Origin: Thiosulfatihalobacter marinus
GTDB taxonomy: Bacteria > Pseudomonadota > Alphaproteobacteria > Rhodobacterales > Rhodobacteraceae
Length of the DNA stretch: 64,000 nucleotides
Assembly: GCF_016019955.1 (NCBI RefSeq)
Contig: NZ_JAECRZ010000009.1
Coordinates: forward strand, 62,001-126,000
Direction of reading: 5' to 3'
The notes beneath the pieces were generated by a model, which searched no databases, was not told where the DNA came from, and saw only the letters and a program-made list of their open reading frames with translations. Position 1 is the stretch's first letter, and the number at the start of each line of letters is the position of its first letter. Below are positions 50,535 to 59,462 of the stretch, in pieces. The position numbers and the translations under genes are program-made.

Positions 50535-52532
50535 ATGGTCAAACAACGGACAGCAATGGTCTTTTCGGACCCAGCAGTGACACATAGCGAAACCCTGCCG
50601 CAGGTTTTGCTCGCGCGAGCGACATCCACACCGACCAACCTCGCCGAACGGCACAAGCGCCTGGGCATCTGGCGTGAATTCACCTGGGCCGATGTTCTTG
50701 ACAGGGTTCGCGCCCTGGCTCTCGGGTTGGAGAACCTGGGCTTGTCGGCTGGCGAATCCGTCATGATGATTGGCGAAAACGAACCCGAACATTTCTGGGC
50801 TGAATACGCCGTCCAGTCGTTAGGCGGCAAAGTCCTGTCTGTCTATCCGGATCAAAACGCTGAAGAGATTCTGTATCTGGCCGAAGACTCGCAAACGCGG
50901 ATTTTTCTGGCGCAGGATCAGGAGCAGGTCGATAAATGCATCGAGATTGCGGGCAAGTACTCGGGCGCCCTGGCGGTCGTTTACTGGGACGATTCCGGTC
51001 TGTGGGGCTATGATCATCCCCTGTTGCATTCGTTTGAAAGTGTGAGCGCGGCAGGGCGTCAGATCCACGCCAAGGAACCCGCCAGATTTGAAGAACACGT
51101 AAAACGTGGACGGGCGGACGATACCGCCTTGCTGTCCTATACCTCGGGTACCACGGGAAAACCCAAGGGCGTTGTCATCAGCCATCGCTACCTGTTCGAC
51201 AATTGCTCGCGGGTGATGGGGGCAATCGAAATCGCGCCGGGCACCGAATACCTGACCTACATTTCGCCGGCCTGGGTCACGGAACAGATTTTCGGCCTGT
51301 CGATCGGTTTGATCGCGCCCATGGTCGTCAATTTCCCCGAAGGCCCTGAAGACGTACTGACCAACATTCGCGAACTGGCGGTCGACGCACTGGTGTTCAG
51401 CCCGCGCCAGTGGGAAAATCTCGCCTCCATCGTTCAGGCCCGGATGCTGGGGGCGGGCAAAATCCGCAATGCGATGTACAACTGGGGCATGAAGGTCGGC
51501 CACGACGTTTATGTGGAACGGCTGGAGGGGCGTAGCCCCAGCCTTGCCGCACGCCTGCAGCTTCCCTTTGCCGAAGCTCTGGTGCTGCATCACCTGCGCG
51601 ACAATCTTGGCCTTGGTAAGGCCAAAAACGCAATGAGCGGCGGCGCCCTGATGGCACCTGACGTCTTTCGTATGTTCCACGCGATGGGGGTTAAGCTGCG
51701 CAACGTGTATGGCGCGACCGAAATCGGCCTTCTGACCGCGCATGTCGGCGAAAGCTATCAGCTGGAAACCAGCGGCAGCTGGATGCAAAGCAACACGAAC
51801 TACGGCGAACCGCTGGAATACAGGGTCTCGGACGAAGGGGAGCTTCAGGTGCGTGGCGGATCGGGCTTCGGTGGCTATCACGGCAAGCCCGAAAAGACCG
51901 CAGAGGAATTGACCGAAGACGGTTGGTACAAGACCGGTGACGCGGTGTCGATGACCGACGACGGCGAGCTTTTGTTCTTTGACCGTGTCAAGGATATGCG
52001 CCGCCTGGCAAATGGGCACAGCTATCCGCCGCAATTCATCGAAACGCGGTTGCGGTATAGCCCCTTCATCAAGGATCTCATGACCTTGGGCGACGAAACC
52101 CGGAGCTTCGTCAGCGCGCTTATCAATATCGATATGGAAGTTCTCGGGCGTTGGGCGGAAGAGAACAAGATCAGCTTTTCGACCTACACCGATCTCTCGC
52201 AGAAACCCGAAGTTCTGGACCTTATCAAAGGCGAAGTGGCGCGCATCAATGCGCTCCTGCCCGAAGGCTCGCGCGTGGCACGTTTTGCGAATTTTCCCAA
52301 GGAACTCGACCCGGATGAAGGCGAGTTGACCCGCAGCCGAAAGCTTCGCCGGGCCTTTCTGGAGGAACGGTATGCCAAGCTCGTCGAGGCGATCTATGCT
52401 GGCGATGACGAGACAGATCTCGAAATCGCTGTGACCTATCAGGACGGCCGTCAAGGCGTTCTCAAGACCACGGTTCGCGTGTCGGATGTTGAAAACGCAT
52501 CGAAGGCTGCCAAGCGGCAGTCCAAATCTTAA
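50535..52532 (+). CDS. Long-chain-type acyl-CoA ligase within the ABC operon
   Basis: A 665-residue ANL ligase of the FadD15/long-chain type. ATP motif SYTSGTTGKPKGV lies near 197-209, YGATEIG is the A5 motif, and FFDRVKDMRRLANGH is the hinge. The canonical STSGK-type C-terminal Lys motif is not apparent. It lies between livG and livH, so transport and CoA activation are co-expressed, a form of vectorial trapping of an imported acid. Starts 4 bases after livG. Confidence 0.86.
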   Translation: MVKQRTAMVFSDPAVTHSETLPQVLLARATSTPTNLAERHKRLGIWREFTWADVLDRVRALALGLENLGLSAGESVMMIGENEPEHFWAEYAVQSLGGKVLSVYPDQNAEEILYLAEDSQTRIFLAQDQEQVDKCIEIAGKYSGALAVVYWDDSGLWGYDHPLLHSFESVSAAGRQIHAKEPARFEEHVKRGRADDTALLSYTSGTTGKPKGVVISHRYLFDNCSRVMGAIEIAPGTEYLTYISPAWVTEQIFGLSIGLIAPMVVNFPEGPEDVLTNIRELAVDALVFSPRQWENLASIVQARMLGAGKIRNAMYNWGMKVGHDVYVERLEGRSPSLAARLQLPFAEALVLHHLRDNLGLGKAKNAMSGGALMAPDVFRMFHAMGVKLRNVYGATEIGLLTAHVGESYQLETSGSWMQSNTNYGEPLEYRVSDEGELQVRGGSGFGGYHGKPEKTAEELTEDGWYKTGDAVSMTDDGELLFFDRVKDMRRLANGHSYPPQFIETRLRYSPFIKDLMTLGDETRSFVSALINIDMEVLGRWAEENKISFSTYTDLSQKPEVLDLIKGEVARINALLPEGSRVARFANFPKELDPDEGELTRSRKLRRAFLEERYAKLVEAIYAGDDETDLEIAVTYQDGRQGVLKTTVRVSDVENASKAAKRQSKS

Positions 52533-52547
52533 AGGAGGTCGGCGACA

Positions 52548-53432
52548 ATGGTCTATTTCATCAATGACATCATTACCGGGGCTTTGATCGGCCTTCTGTA
52601 TTCGCTGGTGGCCATGGGCTTTGTTGTGATTTACCGCGCCAGCAAGGTGTTCAACTTCGCGCAGGGCGAGCTTGTGATCATCGGCGGGTTCATCGTCTGG
52701 TTCACAACGATGCAAGCGGGGCTTAGCCTTTGGTTGTCGATACCCCTTTCGCTGGTTCTGGCCGGGCTGGTCGGGTACGCAATCGAACGGATTTTCCTGA
52801 CAAAGCTGATCGGTGAATCGGTTTTCTCGATGGTCATGGTCACCGTCGGCCTTTTGATCCTGCTGCGCGGTTTGGTGCTGCTTGTGTTCGGTCCCGCGGT
52901 AAGACCCTTCCCGATCATTTTTCCGCTGAAACCCTTGTTCCTCGGCGATATGTTGATCCCGATGAACCTCCTGATAGGTGGGATCATCACCATTGTCGCG
53001 GCCGTCGGCCTGTCGTGGTTCTTCAACCGGACCCGGTCCGGCCTCCGTATGACCGCTGTGGCGGAGGACCACGTCGTAGCTTCCTCGATGGGCATTTCGG
53101 TGAAAGGCTCGATTGCCGTTGCCTGGGTTCTCGGGGCAATCCTGTCCACAATTGGTGCGATGATCTTTCTCAGCGGCAAATCGCTGACCTTCCTGGCCTC
53201 GGATATCGGGTTCGCGGCCCTGCCGGTGGCGCTCTTTGCCGGGCTGGAATCCATCGGCGGGCTTATCTTGGCAGGAATAATCATCGGCATCGCGCAGAGC
53301 TTGACCACCAACTACCTTGATCCGTTGATCGGTGGCTCGCTCGGCAGTGTCGTTCCATATATCATAATGCTTGCCATTCTGCTGATCCGGCCGACCGGCC
53401 TGTTCGGCTGGCGCACAATCGAACGGGTGTAA
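52548..53432 (+). CDS. livH: LIV-type ABC permease LivH
   Basis: A 294-residue membrane protein with about eight hydrophobic segments. LYSLVAMGFVVIYRASKVFNFAQGE is a typical LivH start, and GLESIGGLILAGIIIG is its conserved loop. AGGAGG precedes the ATG. It forms the channel with LivM. Confidence 0.88.
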   Translation: MVYFINDIITGALIGLLYSLVAMGFVVIYRASKVFNFAQGELVIIGGFIVWFTTMQAGLSLWLSIPLSLVLAGLVGYAIERIFLTKLIGESVFSMVMVTVGLLILLRGLVLLVFGPAVRPFPIIFPLKPLFLGDMLIPMNLLIGGIITIVAAVGLSWFFNRTRSGLRMTAVAEDHVVASSMGISVKGSIAVAWVLGAILSTIGAMIFLSGKSLTFLASDIGFAALPVALFAGLESIGGLILAGIIIGIAQSLTTNYLDPLIGGSLGSVVPYIIMLAILLIRPTGLFGWRTIERV

Positions 53433-53435
53433 TCC

Positions 53436-54488
53436 ATGGATCCTTCTGGCGTATTCCCGACAAGCTATCGCAGTGACAGACGTTTGATCCGAACGCGCTG
53501 GCAGTTTCTGGCCCTCGTCGTATTCATGGCTCTACTGCTGTTGGCGCCTTACCTGGTGAGCAGCCGTATCATCGCTATCCTGAATATGATGATGATCAGC
53601 GCCGTCATCGCCGTCGGGCTTCAGATCTGCACCGGCTATGCGGGCCAGATCAACCTGGGTCAGGCGGCGTTCATGGGGGTCGGCGCCTATACGGCCTCGA
53701 TACTGGCCTCGAAGACCGGCCTTACGTTTCTGCTGACCATTCCTCTGGCCGGGCTCTCGGCTGCGCTGTTCGGCTTTCTCTTTGGCTTGACCGCGGCGCG
53801 GATCAAGGGGTTCTATCTGGCACTGACCACGATTGCAGCTCAGTTCCTGTTCCACTTTGCCGTATTGAACCTGCCGTCAACCTGGCTGGGTGGGTCGAAC
53901 GGTATCACCGTGCCCCCGGCCGAGCTTTTCGGGCTGCGATTTGTCAGCGAATCTTCGCAGTTCTATCTGAATTTCGCCGTGACCGCGATCATGGTGGCGG
54001 GCGCGTTCGGGATCGTTCGGTCACGCTTCGGCCGTGCCTTCGTGGCGGTCAGGGATGATGACGTGGCCGCGGGTATAATGGGGATCAATGTCGCGGCCAC
54101 AAAGGCAAATGCCTTCCTGATCGGCGCTTTCTATGCGGGCGTCGGCGGGGCGCTTTGGGCCTATCTGATCCGCTTCGTGGGGGTAGACCAGTTCACCCTG
54201 TTTCACTCGATCTTCTTCGTCGCGATGATCATCGTCGGCGGGATGGGTTCAATCGTGGGGGCCCTGATCGGCGTCTTCATTATCCGCATCATCCAGGAAA
54301 TTATCGCGACGGTCGGCCCCAATATCGCCGACTCGGTATCATTCCTTGGCGGTGACATCGTGTTCGCTGGCATGAATGTCGTTCTTGGCGGCGTGATCGC
54401 ATTGTTTATGATCCTCGAACCCAAGGGGCTGATGCACCGCTGGAACATCCTGAAGTCGTCATACCGTATCTGGCCGTTTCCTTACTGA
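53436..54488 (+). CDS. livM: LIV-type ABC permease LivM
   Basis: A 350-residue LivM permease with about nine membrane spans. CTGYAGQINLGQAAFMGVGAY and VAVRDDDVAAGIMGIN are conserved LivM signatures, and GGMGSIVGALIG near residue 268 completes it. Starts 3 bases after livH; the N-terminal 30 residues are basic and cytoplasmic. Confidence 0.88.
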   Translation: MDPSGVFPTSYRSDRRLIRTRWQFLALVVFMALLLLAPYLVSSRIIAILNMMMISAVIAVGLQICTGYAGQINLGQAAFMGVGAYTASILASKTGLTFLLTIPLAGLSAALFGFLFGLTAARIKGFYLALTTIAAQFLFHFAVLNLPSTWLGGSNGITVPPAELFGLRFVSESSQFYLNFAVTAIMVAGAFGIVRSRFGRAFVAVRDDDVAAGIMGINVAATKANAFLIGAFYAGVGGALWAYLIRFVGVDQFTLFHSIFFVAMIIVGGMGSIVGALIGVFIIRIIQEIIATVGPNIADSVSFLGGDIVFAGMNVVLGGVIALFMILEPKGLMHRWNILKSSYRIWPFPY

Positions 54489-54522
54489 GAAATAGAGCGG
54501 CTCTAAACCTGGGAGGAAGAAT

Positions 54523-55761
54523 ATGACTTACCAATCGAATCGAGGTCTTCGCGGCTTACTGGCAGCGGCTGCCTTGGCGGCCGCGGCGACCATGCCTTTG
54601 AAGGCGCAGGCCGAAGAGACCTATAATCTCGCCCTGCTGTCGGACTTTTCCGGCCCTTATGCTGACATCATGCCCATCCTGGCAGGCGGACGCGAAGCTG
54701 TGTTCACCTGGTGGAATGAAACCCGCGGCAAGGAACTTGGCGTCACGCTGAACTACAAAAACTACGAAACCCGCTATGACGCGGCACAGGTGGCAAGTCT
54801 CTGGCCCGGGATCAAATCGGAACTGGACCCGATTGCGGTTGTCGGCCTCGGCGGGCCTGACGTCGCGGCCCTTTCCGAACGCCTGCCGGAAGACAAAATC
54901 CCGATGTTCATGGCCACAGCGGCCTACGGTTTTGCCTGGCAACCGGATGCCTGGATTTTCAACCCACGCCCGACCTATTCGCACGAAAGTGTCGGCTTTC
55001 TGAACTGGATGCGTGAACAGCGCGGAGGAGACGAACCGCTCAAGGTTGCGATCCTCGCCTCCGAAGCATCGCCTGCCTATGTCGACATGGCAAAGGGCCT
55101 TGAACTCTATGCCGAAGAGCACCCCGAGGAGATCGACCTCGTCGAGGTCATCTATACCGAAGTTCAACCCACCGATCTGACGGGGCAAATGCGCCGCGTT
55201 GTACGAGCCGGGGCCGAGGCGCTGGTAATCCAAACTAACACCTCTATCGTGGTTGCCGCGAAACGTGGGCTGCAGGCCAACGGGGCGAACATCCCGATCA
55301 TGATGAGTTCGCATAACGGGCTTCCAGCCTCGGGTGGCGCGCTTGGCGGGCTTGAGCAAATGGAGGGGGACTTTGAAGCCTACGGCATGGCGATTGCGGC
55401 CGATGAGGACACTCCCGCGCGACAATTCTACGAGACATTGGTTGCCGATTACGGACTCGAAGCACCTTGGAACGTCGTGACCGCAATGGGCGTATCTCAG
55501 GGTCTCTATACCGTGACCGTGATCGATCACGCGATCGAGGCGAACGGCGCCGAGGGCCTGACCGGAGAGATGGTACGTGAGGCGCTTTTTGCCAAACCGA
55601 TCACCACCGAAGAAACCCATGGGTTCCTGCCGACCTTGTCCTTTACGCCAGAAGCACCGTTCCCATTGGAAGGCCTCAAAGTGAATGTGGGCACCGTCAA
55701 AGATGGGAAAATCACCATCGCGGCAACGGGTGTCGACGTTCCGCAAGTTGAGAAATGGTGA
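54523..55761 (+). CDS. livK: Periplasmic substrate-binding protein of the LIV-type transporter
   Basis: A 412-residue binding protein. A signal peptide ends at about residue 31 (LKAQAEE). LLSDFSGPYADIMP and the type I periplasmic-binding fold follow. The binding pocket is not predictable by eye. GGGAGGAAG precedes the ATG. A strong hairpin directly after the stop fits the usual excess of binding protein over the other subunits. Confidence 0.87.
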   Translation: MTYQSNRGLRGLLAAAALAAAATMPLKAQAEETYNLALLSDFSGPYADIMPILAGGREAVFTWWNETRGKELGVTLNYKNYETRYDAAQVASLWPGIKSELDPIAVVGLGGPDVAALSERLPEDKIPMFMATAAYGFAWQPDAWIFNPRPTYSHESVGFLNWMREQRGGDEPLKVAILASEASPAYVDMAKGLELYAEEHPEEIDLVEVIYTEVQPTDLTGQMRRVVRAGAEALVIQTNTSIVVAAKRGLQANGANIPIMMSSHNGLPASGGALGGLEQMEGDFEAYGMAIAADEDTPARQFYETLVADYGLEAPWNVVTAMGVSQGLYTVTVIDHAIEANGAEGLTGEMVREALFAKPITTEETHGFLPTLSFTPEAPFPLEGLKVNVGTVKDGKITIAATGVDVPQVEKW

Positions 55762-55768
55762 ATTAATC

Positions 55769-55792
55769 CGGGCGCCGCAGTCGCGGCGCCCG
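55769..55792 (+). terminator. Hairpin after the binding-protein gene
   Basis: A perfect 10-bp GC stem (CGGGCGCCGC with GCGGCGCCCG) and 4-base loop, followed by TTCTGATCCTT. Likely a partial terminator or mRNA stabiliser between the binding-protein gene and livF. Confidence 0.65.
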
Positions 55793-55816
55793 TTCTGATC
55801 CTTAGCCCCGGGCAAT

Positions 55817-56614
55817 ATGACCATGCTGGAACTCAACAACGTAGAGGTGACATATTCCGACGTCATCCTGGCGCTCAAAGGCGTGTCCATGACAGTCCGT
55901 GCGGGACAATGTGTTGCTCTGCTCGGTGGCAATGGCGCAGGAAAAAGCACGACGCTTAAAGCCATCTCGGGAACGCTCAAATCCGAGGATGGAACCGTTT
56001 CGGCGGGGTCCATCGTTCTGGACGGAACTCCCATTCAGAACATGGAAGCCTCGGAAGTCGTGAAGAACGGTCTCATCCATGTGATGGAAGGGCGGCGCGT
56101 TTTGCGGCATCTGACGTCAGAGCAAAACCTGATCGTCGGCGGGCACATGGTGCCCAACTCCGCCGAGCTGAAAAAGCGCCTGGACCATGTTTACACCTTG
56201 ATGCCCCGGCTTGCGGACCTGCGCAACCGCACCTCTGGCTTCATGTCTGGTGGCGAACAACAACTGCTGCTGATCGGCCGGGCCATGATGGCCAGCCCCA
56301 AGATCATCGCGATCGACGAACCGTCGTTGGGATTGGCCCCGATGATGATCCGGGATGTTTATGAAGTGCTCAAGCAGCTCAAGTCAGAAGGCACGACCTT
56401 CTTCCTGGTCGAACAAAACAGCGCCGCGGCGCTATCGATCGCCGACTATGCCTATGTGATGGAGAACGGCCGGATCGTGATGGACGGCCCTGCCGACAAG
56501 CTTGCTGACAACGAGGACATCAAGGAATTCTATCTCGGCGTCACCGCATCGGGCGAGCGCAAAAGCTATCGAGATATCAAACACTATCGCCGCCGGAAGA
56601 GATGGCTGGGATAG
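55817..56614 (+). CDS. livF: LIV-type ABC transporter ATPase LivF
   Basis: A 265-residue ABC ATPase. Walker A LGGNGAGKST, LivF-type MEGRRVLRHLTSEQNL, signature MSGGEQQLLLIGRAM, Walker B IIAIDEP, and a C-terminal extension rich in Arg/Lys (RRRKRW) beyond the usual LivF end. Start at 55817 or in-frame 55823. Completes the transporter started at 49751. Confidence 0.87.
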   Translation: MTMLELNNVEVTYSDVILALKGVSMTVRAGQCVALLGGNGAGKSTTLKAISGTLKSEDGTVSAGSIVLDGTPIQNMEASEVVKNGLIHVMEGRRVLRHLTSEQNLIVGGHMVPNSAELKKRLDHVYTLMPRLADLRNRTSGFMSGGEQQLLLIGRAMMASPKIIAIDEPSLGLAPMMIRDVYEVLKQLKSEGTTFFLVEQNSAAALSIADYAYVMENGRIVMDGPADKLADNEDIKEFYLGVTASGERKSYRDIKHYRRRKRWLG

Positions 56615-56626
56615 AAAGGAACGAAG

Positions 56627-57415
56627 ATGAGTAACCTGCTTTCCATCAAAGGTCGTACCGCATTTGTAACCGGAGCGGGGCAAGGCGTTGGTCGGCAAGC
56701 CGCGCTTTATCTGGCGGAACACGGAGCCGGTGCCATCGTTGTCAACGATTTTCACGCCGAACGGGCCGAAAGCGTTGCCGCGGAAGTGGAGGCAGCGGGT
56801 GCAAAGGCTCTGCCACTCGCCTTCGACGTCTCGGATTTCGACGCGGTTGGCGCGGCGTTTGCCGAAACGCAGACCACATTTGGCGGCGTGGATATTCTGG
56901 TCAACAATGCGGGCAACGCCGGGCCGACATCGCGGCTCGACGATCTGGTCCCTTTTTGGGAATCCGATCCCGACGAATGGCGCCGCTGGATGGCCACCAA
57001 TTTCGATGGGGTGCTGAACTGCACCCGTCACGCCATGCCGTTGATGGTTAACAGTGGCTATGGGCGCATTGTGACCGTCATTTCCGACGCCGGCCGTGTC
57101 GGTGAACCGCATCTGGCGGTTTATTCCGGGGCCAAGGCCGGTGCGGCCGGCTTCATGCGGGCAATTGCAAAGGCCGGCGGCCGGTTCGGGATCACCGCGA
57201 ATTGCGTCGCCTTGGGGGGCACAAGAACTCCGGCTGTCGCCGACCTGATCCCGGATGCAGAGACCGAGAAGCGGGCATTGTCGCAGTACGTGATCCGCCG
57301 TCTGGGCGAGCCGGAAGACCCCGCCGGAATGATCCTGTTCCTCTGCTCGGATGCTGCCAGCTGGATCACCGGTCAAACCTATCCGGTGAATGGCGGGTAT
57401 TCTTTTGCCTGCTAG
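56627..57415 (+). CDS. SDR-family dehydrogenase
   Basis: A 262-residue short-chain dehydrogenase. TGAGQGVGRQ and VNDFHAE (NAD-type Asp), NNAGNAG, catalytic Ser in VISDAG, and Tyr-Lys in YSGAK. Related in wording (SDAGRVG) to the BadH-like SDR at 25125. It starts 12 bases after livF and probably shares the transporter transcript. Its stop codon lies inside a hairpin shared with the converging CoA transferase gene. Confidence 0.83.
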   Translation: MSNLLSIKGRTAFVTGAGQGVGRQAALYLAEHGAGAIVVNDFHAERAESVAAEVEAAGAKALPLAFDVSDFDAVGAAFAETQTTFGGVDILVNNAGNAGPTSRLDDLVPFWESDPDEWRRWMATNFDGVLNCTRHAMPLMVNSGYGRIVTVISDAGRVGEPHLAVYSGAKAGAAGFMRAIAKAGGRFGITANCVALGGTRTPAVADLIPDAETEKRALSQYVIRRLGEPEDPAGMILFLCSDAASWITGQTYPVNGGYSFAC

Positions 57416-57444
57416 AGCCGCCATCGGACGGCTGCCGCCTCTAG
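57412..57444. terminator. Bidirectional hairpin covering two stop codons
   Basis: The outer stem CTAGAG/CTCTAG (57412-57417 with 57439-57444) and inner AGCCG/CGGCT (57416-57420 with 57429-57433) can pair. The TAG stops of the SDR (57413-57415) and of the converging CoA transferase (57441-57443) both lie in the outer arms. Confidence 0.55.
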
Positions 57445-58544
57445 TTGGAGCTGTCCGAAAAAACGCTGTCATTATCTGCCCCGAGCTCGGGGGGCAGATC
57501 CGGTATCGCGGTTTCGAAACCATCGAATTTCAACGGCTGGACAATAAAAGTCTCGGCCTTGCCGCCGTCATGCGTAATCTTGCGCAGCAGCTGGCGCGCA
57601 CGCACATGGGGGTCGTCCAACGTTTCGACCAGGGAATTGACCGGACCCCATGGCACCCCCGCCTTATCCAGAAGGTCGCCCCATTCGGCGCGCGTCTTGT
57701 TGACCAAAATCGCCGCGATTTCTTCGCGCAGCGCGGCCTTGCGGGCGACACGGTCGCGGCCTGTCAACGGCGCAAGATCCGCCCTGTTGATCACATCGCA
57801 GAACGGTTTCCAGAACCAGTCCTCATGCGCGATGGACAAGGTCAAGAGCTTGCCGTCTTTGCAGGTGAACACGCCATAGCCCGGCTCGGCGATAAATTCG
57901 CCCAGCGGTGTTCCATTGGCGGCGGGAACGAGGAATGCGGTCAACATCGAAACCACCGCATCCGACATGGACACGTCCACGTAACGCCCCTGCCCTGTGC
58001 GCTGGCTCGACACCACCGCCGACAGGATTGCGATCGCCGCGAACAACGCCGCGCCAACATCCGCAAGGGGGATCGGCGGCACAGGGCCGGGCTGCTTTGC
58101 ATCGGCCTGATCGGCCAGCAAACCGCCAACCCCTTCATAGCTCAGGTCATGGCCAGCCCTGTCACGATAGGGGCCGTCCTGCCCGTAACCCGAAATCGAT
58201 ACATAAACCAGCCGCGAGTTGACACGACGCATGTCCTCGAAACCGGCACCCAAGGCCGCAAGCTTGCCAGGGCGGAACCCTTCGACGATGACATCCGATT
58301 CCTTGGCCAGTTCGCGAAACCGTGCCAGCCCCTCGGCCGATTTCAGATCCAACGCAACGCTGCGCTTGCCTCGGTTCAGTGCCCGGAACAAGGGCGGAAA
58401 TTGCCGGGCCGGATCGCCGACACCCGGTCGTTCGATCATGATCACCTCGGCTCCCATGTCGGACAACAGCATTGTGGCATAGGGACCGGGAAACTGTTCG
58501 GCAAGGCTGAGAATTTTCAGGCCGGCCAGGGGTGTAGTGCTCAT
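57441..58544 (-). CDS. Family III CoA transferase / alpha-methylacyl-CoA racemase-like
   Basis: A 367-residue CaiB/BaiF-family protein. LSLAEQFPGPYATMLLSDMGAEV and NRGKRSVALDL open it; GHDLSYEGVGGLL resembles the GHDINY segment of alpha-methylacyl-CoA racemase, and LADVGAAL carries the Asp expected at the active site. It could transfer CoA or racemise a 2-methylacyl-CoA; the racemase option fits the branched-chain context. Start at 58544 after GGAG. It is divergent from the crotonase at 58658. Confidence 0.83.
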   Translation of the reverse strand: MSTTPLAGLKILSLAEQFPGPYATMLLSDMGAEVIMIERPGVGDPARQFPPLFRALNRGKRSVALDLKSAEGLARFRELAKESDVIVEGFRPGKLAALGAGFEDMRRVNSRLVYVSISGYGQDGPYRDRAGHDLSYEGVGGLLADQADAKQPGPVPPIPLADVGAALFAAIAILSAVVSSQRTGQGRYVDVSMSDAVVSMLTAFLVPAANGTPLGEFIAEPGYGVFTCKDGKLLTLSIAHEDWFWKPFCDVINRADLAPLTGRDRVARKAALREEIAAILVNKTRAEWGDLLDKAGVPWGPVNSLVETLDDPHVRARQLLRKITHDGGKAETFIVQPLKFDGFETAIPDLPPELGADNDSVFSDSSN

Positions 58545-58657
58545 ATCAATCTCCAGCTCTTTTGTTTTCCACGTGCGGGTCCGCCCGAGTGCAGCGCAAA
58601 TCGCCGCAAAAGACAAGGCGAAAAACCAATAATATGTATAATTATCAGGAGCTTAGC

Positions 58658-59446
58658 ATGAGTGAAGCAAAGCAGACGCTATTCGTTGAGCGGGTCGAAA
58701 AAACTGAATGGATTACCTTCCAGCGCACCGAACAGCTCAACGCAATGTCAACGCAGATGCTGCGCGAGATGGCGGCAGCACTGGAATCGGCGCTGGCCGA
58801 CGATGGGGTGCGTACAATTGTCCTGACCGGCTCTGGCCGGGCATTCTGCGCCGGTGCCGATCTGAAAGAAGTTGCTGGCGCCAAACATGCACCAGGCGAG
58901 CCGGATCTTCTGGATCTTGTCGATCACACGTTTGGGCTGATGCGACATGGCCCGAAACCGGTGATCGCCGCAGTGAACGGGCTGGCGATGGCGGGCGGTT
59001 TGGAAATGGTGATGGCCTGCGATCTGGTCTTTGCCGCCGAAAGCGCGCAACTGGGCGACGCACATTCCAACTTTGGCGTCTTTCCCGGGGCCGGCGGTGC
59101 GGCGATCCTGCCGCGTAGGATTGGCCTGAACCGCGCGAAATACCTGCTGTTCTCGGGCGAGAACGTTTCGGCACGGGACATGATGGACTGGGGACTGGTG
59201 AACAAGGTCGTCGCGGACGAAGACCTGCGACAAGCGGTGCAGGCCTTTACCGACAGGCTGGCAGAAAAAAGCCCGGCGGTCTTACGCCGCATGAAGACGG
59301 TTGCCAATCGGTCGCTGGACGTGGACGAAACCGCCGCGCTTTCCGAAGAGATGCTGAACCTGCGCGCGCACATGCGATCCTGGGACATGCACGAGGGTCT
59401 GTCGGCGTTCAATGAAAAACGAAAACCGCAGTTTCGCGGATACTAG
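58658..59446 (+). CDS. Enoyl-CoA hydratase/isomerase family protein
   Basis: A 262-residue crotonase. FCAGADLKEVAG and GLAMAGGLEMVMACDL with Glu at the first catalytic position; the second region reads GDAHSNFGVFPGAGGAA. CAGGAG precedes the ATG at 58658. The first gene of a plus-strand unit with a thiolase and a dehydrogenase; the 113-base gap to the divergent CoA transferase has no copy of the TetR motif. Confidence 0.85.
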   Translation: MSEAKQTLFVERVEKTEWITFQRTEQLNAMSTQMLREMAAALESALADDGVRTIVLTGSGRAFCAGADLKEVAGAKHAPGEPDLLDLVDHTFGLMRHGPKPVIAAVNGLAMAGGLEMVMACDLVFAAESAQLGDAHSNFGVFPGAGGAAILPRRIGLNRAKYLLFSGENVSARDMMDWGLVNKVVADEDLRQAVQAFTDRLAEKSPAVLRRMKTVANRSLDVDETAALSEEMLNLRAHMRSWDMHEGLSAFNEKRKPQFRGY

Positions 59447-59462
59447 GTCAGGAGGACAAACG

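Noticed and set aside
50820-53072. Another long minus-strand open frame opposite the ligase and livH
   Set aside because: Rich in His/Gln/Asp in the way antisense shadows are; the plus-strand genes have full motifs.
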